Assembly (NCBI GenBank): GCA_964058845.1
Contig: CAXKVR010000189.1
Span: forward strand, 98,040 to 162,039
Reading direction: 5' to 3'
DNA: 64,000 nt
Origin: Carex sylvatica
Lineage: Eukaryota > Streptophyta > Magnoliopsida > Poales > Cyperaceae
Part shown: positions 33,453-44,800 of the stretch, piece after piece
How positions within the stretch are numbered: the stretch's first letter is position 1
How the letters are laid out: each line of letters starts with the position of its first letter
Position numbers and translations under genes: made by a program
Notes under the pieces: model-generated
What the model was told of the DNA's origin: nothing
Database searches by the model: none
What the model saw: the letters and a program-made list of their open reading frames with translations, nothing else

Positions 33453-34861
33453 GGGCCCTGATAATTGTCCCCCCCACCCCACCCCCCCCACTCTCATCCC
33501 CATTATCCCTCCAATTTTATTTGTTCAATTTCGTCCACATTTCTCACGATTTATGAGGAATTTTGCGAATCTAAAACCATGAACGTCTTCTACGCAATTT
33601 TATCTTTCAAATAAGATCCATGATGACATATTTTTGAGCTCGTCGTCACACAAGTATTTATACCTCGTCATTTAAGTATTTATACTTAATATTTTACACA
33701 TATGACACTGCTGACATTTAAAAGTATTAATATCAAGTATTACAAGTATTTATACCTATGCACTGAAATATTTATACCTATGTGGTCAACTATTTTTGTT
33801 AGAGAAAGGTTGATGCAGGGACGATTGGAAAAGGTTGATGCGGAGATGTGGGCTCCACGATTGGAATAAATACTTACAAGTATATGTATAAATACTTGCA
33901 CGATGAGGTATAAATATTTGTGTGATAATGATCCTGAAAGTATGTCATCATGGATCTCATTTGAAATATAGAATACGTTCATGGTGTTAGATTCGCAAAA
34001 TTTCTTATAAATCGTGAGAAATGTGGACGAAATTGAACAATAAAATTGGGGGGGATAATGGAGGATGACAGTGGGGGGGGGGGGACAATTATCAGGGCCC
34101 TTCTATAAGATATTCCTCATGTAACTGTCTCGCAAATTCTAAGTTAATAAAAGCACCTGACAAAACCTCATGCATAGTGATATATTTATTATACGTAATC
34201 TGAAATAGATTAGGGTATTCATCAAAAAGAACAATCTCACCAGGCCATTTATCTAACTAGAATCTAACATTCTTACCATTACCCACCTTTTAATAAGAAA
34301 TAATCTGCACAAGATGGATAATTTTCAGAAAAAGAAAAGAAAAATATGGACGACATTGAAAAAAGAAAAAAAAAACTCACTTCTAAAAACGTGTATGATT
34401 CTTCTCTCCATGTAGTTTGAGTGGTCTCCCTATATAGTCATATCAAGTTAGACATGTAAGTATTAATTTATTATCTTCCAAGTATTTATACCTGTGAATT
34501 TAATTAAACTTGGAAGACCACAGTATTTTGAATAAATTTAATTAAACTAGTTAGTTAAGTTAGTTTATGGAAGTTAAACACGATTGGGGATAAATATTTA
34601 CAAGTATAGGTATAAATACTTGTACGATGAGATATAAATACTTGTGTGACGATGAGCCCGAAAGTATGTCATCATAGATCTCATTTGAAAGATAAAATTA
34701 TGTAGAATACGTTCGTAGTTTTAGATTCGCAAAATTTCTCATAGATCGTGAGAAATGTGGACAACATTGAAAAAAAATTCACCTCTCAAAACGTGTACGA
34801 GGGGTTTAAAAGATGGGGGGCTGATGAGGGGTGAGAGTGGGGGGGTTTCATATAATTATTC
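33453..34861. mobile_element. Palindromic element inserted in the LINE, 9-bp target duplication
   Basis: Flanked by CTTATAGAA at 33444-33452 and 34862-34870. Left end GGGCCCTGATAATTGTCC then a C-rich tract. An inverted half ends at 34100 with GGACAATTATCAGGGCCC; the last terminus is GGGGGGGTTTCATATAATTATTC. The interior has repeated ACAAGTATTTATACCTCGTC and TCGCAAAATTTCTCATAAATC words in both orientations. Removing the element and one duplication restores the LINE reading frame. No transposase is visible. The 9-bp duplication suggests a Mutator-like origin. Confidence 0.88.
34101..34328 (-). repeat. Inverted copy of the adjacent LINE sequence inside the insertion
   Basis: This segment is the reverse complement of LINE bases 33227-33452, including the TTCTATAAG copy of the target duplication at its left edge. 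A few single-base differences are visible (for example CACCAGGCCATTT against AAATGACATGGTG). It is directly followed by another half of the palindromic element. Confidence 0.9.
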
Positions 34862-35850
34862 CTTATAGAATGGTTCTCTCTCTTTAACCAATTTTCAAGT
34901 TGTAGGTTGAATAACATACCAGATCAGATATTATGGAGATGGACTCCGCATGGTAATTTTACAGTTCATTCATTTTATAGTTGGCTTGAATATGGTGGGG
35001 TTCCTAATCTTGAATTTAAGAGTATATGGACTACTACCATTCCCCTCAAAATTAAAAAAAAAAAATTATGGTTAGTTAAGCAAAATAGGATTTTAACAAG
35101 GGATAACCTTAGTAGAAGGGGGTGGTTTGAAAATTTGCAATGTGTATACTGTTTCGAGATGGAGTCTGTTGATCATTTATTTGTCAATTGATATTTTGCT
35201 AGATCTATATAGGCTTGGATTGCTACGTATAATAGGTTTGTTTTTGTATGTAATTCTGTTGTTGATTTATGGGATTTGAATTATTGCATCCCTCTCAAAG
35301 ATGCTAATCTTGTTGAGATAATTCGGGGGACTGTTTTATGGAACATATGGCTGGACTGAAATAGAATTTTATTTAATGCAGGTCATATATACAATGTACA
35401 GGTTTTAGGAGCCAAGATTATTGTTGTAGCTAACTTTTGAGCTACGAATCAAAAGTCTAATATTACATCTCAACTTAATCTAATCTTACCTTCTGATTTG
35501 AAGGACCTAATAGGTTCCACTACGATTTCCATGGAGGTTATACATGATTCAACCCATATGTATGGATGAGGGATAGCTTTGATGGATGACATGTCGATTC
35601 CAACTCCATATTCTCTGCCAATTTATAGGCGTACAGGGTCTTTTTTTGACTATTGGCATGTCTATGGTGTTTGTGGTGTTGTTATAGCTTGTTACTTTGT
35701 TGATTACTTGTTTTAGTTATGCTAAGTTGTAGTAGGTTTATATGTGTTGTTTTGTTTTGTTGATGTATTGATCTCGTCTGATTGGTACTAATTGGGTATT
35801 GTATGATTTTCTGTTATATGAAAATCGGTGGCTAAGTCATTTCTTTCAAT

Positions 35851-37282
35851 TTTTTCAATTAAATATATTAAAATATGCTTAATTTCATGAATCAAAGTTA
35901 GTATGTTTATTTGGGTACCAATATGGCAATGCATGAAATTATGTGTTCAGGTATGGTTTGGGTACCACTAGGACAATTTATGAAATTAACATGTTTTAAT
36001 ATCAGAAATTAGGATTTTATGTGTATATTTAAGGTGCCACTAGGAAAATTATGCTTAATTTTATGAATCAGGGTTTGATTTGGAAAATTTTATGAAATTT
36101 AATTTGTGAGCCTTTATCAAGCAGTTCACAGTCTCAAAAGTCTTGATGCCTGTTTGGATTTTTTTATGAACAATTAGGGGTCAACAATGCACTCAAAACT
36201 ATGTACTAATTACTAATTAGTCAATAGTTTATTGATTAGCCAACAATTCGGTTATTCGGTCAGCAATGATTTAATCAATATAATGATTTAATCAATATTT
36301 CGTTAACTATGTACTTGCTAACAGTTTACTTTTAAAAGAGTCATTTTAACAACTGACAAGATTATATTTACAGCAACACAATGCGCCGTGATACTCGATG
36401 CTGGACTTGGAAACAAACTGTTATTAACAATTTGGGCTTAATTGGAAATATGGATCCTTGTTACTCGAGCCTAGATGTCAATTTTTGGGCTTATTTGGAA
36501 ATATGGATCCTTGTTACGCGAACCTAGATGCCAATTTTCGTGTTAATTGGAAATCTGGATCGGGTACGGGTCTGAAACTTTTTGTCGACTCGAATCAGGT
36601 CGGGTCCGACTCTGACTCAGTACAGGTCGAATTTTTTTTACTCGACTTGGGTAACGTCAGGTTCGAATCGGGACCCGATAAATTTAGTTGTGTTTTGTTG
36701 CATTTAGTTTGAAATTTAGTACTATTTAAAAAAAATTACACGCTAAGTAAAATTATTTCTATATTAATTAAGAGTAAGTGGCATACATAAATTTAAAATA
36801 AAATAATGAATAAATAATCGTATTACACCGATTGAGTCGAGATGAGTCGTGTCCTTCGACAATATTGGGCCAGAGGTCTAATTCAACAAGTAATAAAACA
36901 ATAAATGGCTTCTTCTATGTTCATATACATAAATTATGTATGTTAAATTATCTTATTATGTGTCCTAAAAAGTTACTATTTGATTTTTTTTCTAATAAAA
37001 AATATAATCATTGAAATTTTTTGTTTATATAGTGATAGTGTTTAGAATAATAAGATTTAACTTCTAATAAGAGTTGGTTCTGAAAATTTTGGAGCTTGGG
37101 ACCCAGTCCTAACTCCTAAGAAAAGCCCGATTCTAAAAATCAACTAATTAATTATTGACAGTAATCAAATTGTTATAATTTTTTTAATTAATCGATTAAT
37201 TATTTTTAATTATAACTAATTTTTCTTATTTATTCTCAATTAATTACTTGATGATAACTTGCCTCAATTACATACTAATATT
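35851..37282. other. Intergenic DNA with a 53-bp tandem duplication at 36431-36560
   Basis: At 36431-36560 the unit GGGCTTAATTGGAAATATGG ... CTAGATGTCAATTTTT occurs twice with a partial third copy. Around 36540-36690 are CGGGTACGGGTCTG and GGTCGGGTCCGACTCTG words, a degenerate MITE-like repeat. 35850-36130 has loosely repeated TTATGAAATTA / GGTACCACTAGGA words. No gene is recognised. Confidence 0.5.
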
Positions 37283-37823
37283 TAGGAGTGTAAACGAGTT
37301 GGCTCGGGCCGAGCTGGGTCTTAACTCAGCTCATTTATTTTGGCTCGAGCCTGGACCGAACGAGTTGGATCTAGGTCACCCGAGCCAAAAATCCCTGGCT
37401 CGCTCATGACAAGCCACCCTGGGCTAGCTCGCGAGCTGACGAGCTAGCTCGCTATGCTTTATTGGACTGCTATTATACAAATTCAAAAATATAAAAATAA
37501 AAAAGCTCATTCAAAAAATTTTAAAAATCGTCCAGTAGGAACATCTTCAAGCAACTGAAGCCCATATTATTTTTTTCCCGACCCAAAATACATCAATTTT
37601 GCATAATTGCACATTTAAAAATGAGACTGGATTTAAAATTATACGGGACTAAACTCTAAATCCACTGTAGCTTAACGAGCCGAGCTAGCCCGGTCCGAGC
37701 TGACTCCTAGCTCAGGTCGTTTATTTTGACCCGAGCCTGAGCCGAGCTAGTTCGTTAACAGCTCGTCCACTACCGAGTGAGCTAGAGGTGAGCCATGAGC
37801 CACGAGCTTTTTGGACAGCCCTA
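37283..37823. mobile_element. hAT-like MITE rich in GAGCTCG words
   Basis: Starts TAGGAGTGTAAACGAG and ends CACGAGCTTTTTGGACAGCCCTA, so the termini are TAGG..TGT..A-type inverted repeats. Subterminal GGCTCGGGCCGAGC, AGCTCGCGAGCTGACGAGC and GCCGAGCTAGCCCGG words occur on both sides. No clear 8-bp duplication. Confidence 0.65.
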
Positions 37824-37870
37824 GATCAGAATAACACCATCAACGAACGGTATGACGACTCTCTAGTAGA

Positions 37871-38085
37871 GAGTCGGAGTAGGTCCGATGCCCATGGGAC
37901 CTACTTTGATTCGATGGGTGTTGTGACCATCCAATTACATCAAAATTCGTGCACTATGTATTAAAATCTGTGCATTTTTTTATCAATTTCCGTACACACA
38001 GATTTTAATGCTGATCGTACGATGATAGAACTCATCGAATCTAAAAGTAGATCCAATGGACATCGAACCTATACTCCTATCTCCT
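37871..38085. mobile_element. MITE family A (GTAGGTCCGATG), copy 2
   Basis: Left GAGTCGGAGTAGGTCCGATG and right GACATCGAACCTATACTCC-type end, inner CATCCAATTACATCAAAATT and GCTGATCGTACGATGATAG as in copy 1 (27403-27615). Flanking CTAGTAGA and CCAGTAGA may be a diverged duplication. The last bases (TCTCCTCCTCC) look altered. Confidence 0.75.
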
Positions 38086-38796
38086 CCTCCAGTAGATAAC
38101 AATTAGGACCTGGAGCAGCTCAATTGCTCAAACCAGCGAACAGCAGGGCCCAACCCAAACTCTTCGTGACACGCATCCGACAATACACGTGTTGATATGT
38201 TACGTGGACGGGTGTGCAGTGTGCTGCATGCAACACCAGCTTTAGACACGTTATCGATGAGAGAATGCTAGAAGGCGCCTAGTAGCAACAAACCTGTTAT
38301 AAATACTTGAAATCGCGCTCCAAGTTAATATCTCGCGTTGCTTCTGAAAGCCGAAAAAGTTGGGGCTTCGTTTGGATGCTCGCCTAGCTAGTTCTCGTTG
38401 GTGATACCTCTTAATCTTATCCCGGTACTATGGGAAGAAACCACAGATGGTAAGATGATGCGAACATAGATAGATTCAGCTGGTAGACTGGTACCATGCA
38501 TGCAAGGATATATATATATCTGTCACAGAAGCGATGGCTTTTGGGTGTTGCTCATCCACTTGTTGACTTTGTTAGCTTCTAAAACAAATAGAGGTGGCAA
38601 ACGGCACTTTGCTGCCTGAGTCTTTAATTTTGATTTTTGTGTGTTCTCTTCTTGTACGGTTGCAATCATATATTCATATGAGATCTTTAATAAATAATTA
38701 AATACCGTCTGTCGATGAATATCTATTGTATTTTCTGTCTATTTTCATGTTTTCTTCGAAATCTTACATCTAAATTTCTTTACGCACTTGTTTTTG
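38086..38796. other. Intergenic DNA, nothing recognised
   Basis: 38090-38480 is less AT-rich and may be unique sequence, but no gene, intron boundary or repeat arm was recognised. Confidence 0.45.
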
Positions 38797-39042
38797 ACGA
38801 AATTTTTATTTACACCGTAATAAAAAAAAAAAAACTAAAACACCTCAGTTTTGGAAAAAATTTAAAAATATTCAGACCGTCAAATGTCTCTGAGGTCTCA
38901 AATACTGTGGGCTATCAATTGGCAGTCTTTTAAGTCTTGAGCCACTAAATAGTTTGACGGTCTCAATAAATTTTGAATTCTCACTAAACTGGAGAGTTTT
39001 GGTTTTTTTTTTTTATAATTATGGTACAAATAAAAATTTCGG
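38797..39042. mobile_element. MITE of the CCGAAATTTTTATT family, copy 3
   Basis: Begins ACGAAATTTTTATTTACACC and ends GGTACAAATAAAAATTTCGG, flanked by CTTGTTTTTG at 38787-38796 and 39043-39052, a perfect 10-bp (or 9-bp) duplication. The interior hairpin units (CAGACCGTCAAATGTCTCTG, GACGGTCTC) differ from those of copies 1 and 2. Confidence 0.85.
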
Positions 39043-39297
39043 CTTGTTTTTGTATTCTTTTTATTCAAATATGTAATAAACATGCATTAGATGTAAACGA
39101 TTATTCAGTGTCTAATCTAATCTCTTCGAAATATAAAATTAAATGTAATAAAACAGAGTGATTAAGTTTGATATTAAATCTAATCAAACATTAAATAAAA
39201 AATATAATTAATATTTATCACGAAACCTCAATGAACTTATTTAATGTGAATAATAATAATAACAACACTCGGTATAAATATAAAATACTTAAGCAAA

Positions 39298-39610
39298 ATA
39301 AATAATAACACGTATAAAATAAAATAAAAAATTATTCAAGTGGAATAATATAATATTTAAACTAGGTAGTGATCTAAATATCTATAACAAATAATAACAC
39401 GTATAAAATAAAATAAAAAATTATTCAAGTGGAATAATATAGAATTTAAACTAGGCAGTGTTCTAATAAATAGTTAGTTATAGCTAGTTTTTTCGGATAA
39501 CAAATAATAACACGTATAAAATAAAATAAAAAATTATTCAAGTGGAATAATATAGAATTTAAACTAGGCAGTGTTCTAATAAATAGTTAGTTATAGCTAG
39601 TTTTTTCAGA
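39298..39610. repeat. Tandem repeat, 113-bp unit, nearly three copies
   Basis: The unit starting CAAATAATAACACGTATAAA begins at about 39298, 39388 and 39501. The last two are almost identical over 113 bp. The first lacks about 23 bp at its end (the TTAGTTATAGCTAG part). Confidence 0.9.
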
Positions 39611-39751
39611 TTATAAAAATTAAGATATAAAATAAAGGAAAAATTTTCAATGTACCCATCCAAACTTTTAAAATAGCCAATTTCCCTATAAATACATGAT
39701 AATATTCAATATCTCCATATAAATTTAACTTTCTTTCTTCTATCCCCTTTC

Positions 39752-39910
39752 TTTTGTTTAACTGTTTATTTAATTAATTTATAAATCAAATGAACAAATT
39801 TACCCTTCTCTTTGAAATGGAGATATCTCTTTTTGTTTAACTGTTTATTTAATTAATTTATAAATCAAATGGACAAATTTACCCTTCTCTTTGAAATGGA
39901 GATATCTCTT
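39752..39910. repeat. Tandem duplication of 79 bp in the left TIR of the MULE-like element
   Basis: TTTTGTTTAACTGTTTATTT ... GAAATGGAGATATCTC is present twice in direct order with one visible base change (ATGAACAAAT / ATGGACAAAT). The right TIR has only one copy. Confidence 0.9.
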
Positions 39911-40404
39911 TAATTTCTACGAGAATTAATTTCTAACAGAATTGAGCAACAGAGAAAAAGTAGAAAAAGTAGGAGACGCTTCCGTGCCTAACTAATCGTC
40001 TTCTTTCTCCTTGCAAATCTATTTCCTGTATCACTCAACTCAAGCCGGTTTTGACGATTCAATTGGACATCCACTTGTGCACTCCCGCTTCTTTCTCTCT
40101 CCTTCTCCAGTTGTGCCTTTTTCCTTCTCCTCTCTAGTTTGGGCTGTGACAAAATAAACAGGTTGAAAGTTGAACAATTTACTGGACAGTAGGATGAAGT
40201 TAGATAATTTAAGGGTGATCCATGATGCTGAGGAGAAATTAAAGAATTAAAGCAAGAGGCATTTCGTGTTCTATTTATCCTTTTGAGTTCACTTCTCTTT
40301 TAAATAAAATGATATAAAAGTATATCATATTGGATTAAAGTGAAAAATAGATGATAGAGTTCAGTTTTTTGTGAAAGAATATTAAGTTATATTTTACCTT
40401 TAGT

Positions 40405-40982
40405 TTGTCAATGGTTACTTGGTTTAATTTTTGCAAAATCACAATGGAGTCATTTGCAAAAACATATGGTACTCCAGAAAATACCACCCGTATCAGACTA
40501 TTCTTGTGGAAATTTGTCCATCGTGCTTTACCAGTAAATCAAATACTTCATCATCGATTGCAGGTTATGAAACCGATATGCGCTTTTTGTGGAGATGCTG
40601 ACAAAACAGTCACACATGCTTTGTTTCATTGTCCTCAAGCTAGAGCCACTTGGTTTCTATCTTCCTTAGCCTAAGAACTCACTTCTTCCTTAGGTTGCAA
40701 CCTTGTAAGGTAATTGTAACACTAACCAGGGGCCTATCTGAAAATAATTTTTTTTTCAGTCTGACTTGGCAAGTCTGGAAGTTCAGATGCGCTCTATTGT
40801 ATTATACTGTGAAAAATGCATCAGGGCTCGCTAAGACATCACTTATGCTTCAACGGTTACAAGAAGATCAACAGGTACAGATGCAAATCTATCTAGAATA
40901 GAACAGTTCACTTGTATTGGTCATACAGTTCACTTAATGAAAGCGCCTACGAGCTTTGTCAAAAAAAAAAAAAAAAAAAAAA
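40405..40982 (+). pseudogene. LINE ORF2 3' fragment (zf-RVT region) with poly-A tail
   Basis: The frame at 40405-40671 encodes a zf-RVT-like segment: RLFLWKFVHRALPVNQIL followed by the Cys/His pattern of CAFCGDADKTVTHALFHC. After a stop, a second frame (40650-40901) has the LTWQVWKFRCALL stretch that usually follows in plant LINEs. An A run at 40961-40982 ends the piece. The frame change, stops and lack of the upstream reverse transcriptase mark it as a 5'-truncated, decayed copy. It is a different LINE lineage from the one at 32641. It lies inside the MULE-like element, either inserted there or captured. Confidence 0.8.
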
Positions 40983-41403
40983 GGAAATTTAGGAGAACAA
41001 ATTAGTGCTACCAAGAGTCGTACTTTGTCTCCTATATTTGGTAGCTGGTAAATTAGTACTTCTGAGAAAAGGGGTATAAAGCAAGAGAGACAGGAGGGAA
41101 ACCTGAGACTAAAATCTTTTCCATGCGTTCTACTCTAAATAAAAGCAGAAAGTACCAGTCTACCAGACGTTAGGTACAGAGAAAGGAAGGAGATGATTTA
41201 ACCACATGTTCCATATTAAAGAGAAGGGTAAATTTGTCAGTTTGGTTTTAAAATTAATAAAATGAACAACTAAACAAAAGAAAGGGGATAGAAGAAAGAA
41301 AGTTAAATTTATATGGGGATATTGAATATTATCATGTATTCATGGGGAAATTGGCTATTTTAAAAGTTTGAATGGGCACACCGGAAATTTTCCCTAAAAT
41401 AAA

Positions 41404-41826
41404 AGCGCACTAATTCAACTACAACCGCTATAGTTATAGTAGATGTCTACTATTACTGTTACATGCTATTGCTACTGTTATGTTACATAGTTTTTTTTTT
41501 TTGGGCAATTTACATGAACTTTAGTAGTTCTGTGTTTATTTTGATGTTGTACAGTCTGCTATGATAAGTATGTTAAATTGAACTATGTGTTTTTTTTTTC
41601 TATTTGTGATTTAATCTCTCATTCTATATTGAAGAATATTCAAATATTAATTTTTCTTTTTGTTTGTTTTTCATGTAGTATTTACTTGTAAAATTATTAC
41701 CGTTCATTGCATTATAAATTTATTTTGATTATTATAATATATAAAATGTTCAATAAGTACGTTGACTTCCTATATGTGAGGAATTCTCCTTGATCGAGAT
41801 AAGGAATAAAAAGAGGATCGGAGCTC
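41404..41826. other. AT-rich spacer between MULE-like and CACTA elements
   Basis: No gene or repeat end recognised. Confidence 0.45.
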
Positions 41827-41829
41827 AAT

Positions 41830-44800
41830 CACTACTAGAATTTTCACTTTTTTCAATGGTAGCATATGTATTTCCAAGGGTAGGAAGGGCCCTTGGAAAT
41901 AAAATCGAGTTTGCTGTCACATCTAACCATTTTCAAGAGTAGGCCCTTGGAAATATTAGGGCATGAAAATGCCTGATGCCAACACTTGGAAATGCTTGTT
42001 ATCCACCCTTGGAAATACTTTTGCATGGTCCATGACTCGCTAAATAGAACAAATACTATATTTTATTGAGAGCCCATATTATTTCCAAGGGCCTACCCTT
42101 GGAAATGTTTTGGTAAGTATGTTTATATTATTTTATAGTGAGGCCCTTAGAAATGCTGGAGCACAATACTCTTGGAAATATTTTGTTGATTCAGTTTATA
42201 TTATTTTATGCTGAGACCCTTGGAAATGCTGGAGCACACCCATGGAAATGTTTTATTGATTCAGTTTATAACTTTATATTATTTTATAGTTAGACATAAT
42301 ATTTTCGTGAGGCTACTGTCAGAAAAGTTTAGCTCCTGGAGACAGAAATATTTTTGCTTATTTGAGATGCCTCTTTGAATGATGAAAATAATAAATCACA
42401 ACAATAAAACTAGTGCAATAAACACCCACAATTCCAATTAATAATACTAAATTATATAAAAAGATTACTAAATAACACAATAATAATATCATATTATCCA
42501 AGTATCATATTTACAAAATCAAAGTATTTCATTATTCAACACACAATGTCATATATCTATGATAAAAAAAAATCCACATACAATTTTTCTCAATATAAGA
42601 AAATTGTAAAAAAATCCACCTACAATTTTCTTTCGTAATCTGATCATTTGTCCATTTTCTTGTATGCTTCCATCTCCAATTACTAGACTAAGAGGCAAAA
42701 AAAAAAAAGCAATGTCAGCTCTCTCTTTTTTGAATAAAATGAGGTCATGGATAAGATAAGTCATTTCACCAAGTACAAGATAATAACAAGAAGACTATAA
42801 ATTAGGAAGACACTAGTTTACCTTCTTTGAAATTCTTTAATCCCATAACATAAAAATCATTTATCTCCAAATTGACAGCAAGCATCAAGTAAAACTAAGT
42901 TTAGAGTCTGCCCAAACAAGTCTAATATATCATCTAAACTTGTAACAGTAAAAATATGACGCTGGTACGAGGCCTTTGTAAATCAGTGCCACATTAAAGG
43001 AAAAGTGATGTGGTAGAGAGTAGAAAAATAGAGTTTCAGATCCAATCAAGAAAAATAACAAAAGTCCCTTCAATATCAATCATTATCATTCTAATTCATT
43101 TCAGCATTATACCCATGTGTGAATCAATCACATTCTTTCAAAGTCAACCATAATTAGAACTGACTATCAATAATAATTTTAAGATTAGTTACTCAAATCC
43201 ACATATACCCTACCCAAACTCTGAAACATATACTTACATGATAAACATGGCTGAATCAACTTACTATTTCAACAACTACAATCAAGTAGGTATGACATGT
43301 ACCTACATAATTGGACATGTACCAGTTCAGGTCTGAACCAGTACCAGCATGCAGTCCAGTACCAACTCCATTGACTAAGTAGCTACTTTTGTCATTTCAG
43401 CATGTAGTCCAGTCCAGTACCGGTACCAGCATGCACCCCTTAATTTGACTGCCCTCTATTTAAGCAAAACTGTACATAGTGTGATTTTGTAATTGTAGGT
43501 TAATTGAATGAAGTTGACCTTGTTTCCACAAAATTAAAGCTTCTACTTCAAAGGTAATTACCACAGTAACGAAACCTACTTTTATAAATCATCAAAATTG
43601 CATAAATACTTCATATATTAATAGCATAGGGATGGTTACATCATGTATAAATAATTTAGTACCAAAAACATACAATATGGAACATTTGCCTACCAAAAAT
43701 CAACTAAGTCAAGTAGATAACATTTGCGTAAGTCAACTAGATAACACCCAAAAATATGCTTAATTAAGTCTCCATCCTAAATCCCTAATTAAAAACCTAT
43801 TCAACCAACACTAATTGTCTCTGTTAAAAAATGTAGCAAGAAATTATATGTTAAAAATGCTCTCTGTTAAAAAAAGATGAACAAATCATAGTTTAGTCCT
43901 CAAATTTGTTGCTGTGTGGGTGTGTTGTCCTGAAAAGCTTTCTTTAAACATTTAAATCCTAAAATGTTTTTTCGTAATGCTGAAATGTTACAAAAAAGGG
44001 GTACTACCAAAACATTAAAAAGTGAAGCTCTAGACTATCGATGGATATTTACTGGAGGAAAATACAGAAAAAGGGGATAACATCACATATAACCCTTACC
44101 AGTAACTAAATAGCAAATACATCGCTGCCAAACAAGATAATTCTGAAACACTAAAACATTCTAAGCAGGTTTATGACTCTGTACCTACCCCCACAACCCC
44201 CCCCCCCCCTAACATACACACATATACACAAACATCACAAGAAGTGATACAGCCTTGTACTCTATGGTTGATTGGTCAAGTCAAGTCTATTTTTTAGGTG
44301 GTTCATAAATCAGTATCAATCTACTAGTTTCTAGTTCTATGAATTATTCTCTATTTTCAGATGCAGTGTACTAGATAAATTAGTTTGTCTCAAGAGCCTA
44401 ATCCCATCAACAAGTGTAATACATGCTGCACCAAGATGAATGTATCTCCTTTTGAGATCAAAATGCACAAGGATCAATAACAAATACATACCACATTTTT
44501 AGTCATTAACCTATCCTTGAAAGCTCTTAGTGCTGGTTGAAGATCAGCTTTCTCAAGAGAGATGTTGCCAGCAATACTGAGTTCATAAAAGAAAAATATT
44601 AATGAAGTAAAATATTCTTTCAGAAGGGCAAACTATAGCAAAGAAAATAGCAAAGAAATTTAGACTCTTCTAAAGTGTAGAAAATCTAAAGAGAATAGCA
44701 CAGAAAATCAGATGCTAAAAACAAGTACATGTTGAATTAACCCGCCTTCATCGCAGCTGTAGAATATATGCGAGCTACCGAATCCAATTGTTATTTTGTG

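Larger units (their letters stand above)
32641..35850 (+). pseudogene. Decayed LINE (non-LTR retrotransposon), 3' half, interrupted
   Basis: The segments 32641-33452 and 34871 to about 35850 together resemble the 3' part of a plant L1-type ORF2. The end of the reverse transcriptase domain (FDKSEMVPLN, then YLGVPLY) is followed by the typical MEGKVTLLNAVISTIPLY and IRINFLWFG stretch and QGGLGVLDLKRMNSTLLAKW. After the interruption comes the zinc-finger-like zf-RVT region (ILTRDNLSRRGW, CVYCFEMESVDHLF). Stop codons break it near 32774, 32838, 33262 and 35188. The 5' half is absent, as in 5'-truncated LINE insertions. The 3' part ends without a clear poly-A tail. An element with a 9-bp target duplication is inserted at 33453. 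Confidence 0.85.
39637..41394. mobile_element. MULE-like non-autonomous element, about 175-bp TIRs, 9-bp TSD
   Basis: Starts GGAAAAATTTTCAATGTACC and ends with the mirror GGAAATTTTCCC. The inverted repeats extend about 175 bp (CCCATTCAAACTTTTAAAAT through AAATTTACCCTTCTCTTT), with single-base changes. TAAAATAAA flanks it at 39628-39636 and 41395-41403, a perfect 9-bp duplication. It has no transposase. Inside are a 79-bp tandem duplication in the left arm and a LINE 3' fragment with a poly-A tail. Confidence 0.92.

Noticed and set aside
39298..39610. Possible CRISPR-like array
   Set aside because: The units are contiguous 113-bp tandem repeats without unique spacers, and this is a plant nuclear genome.
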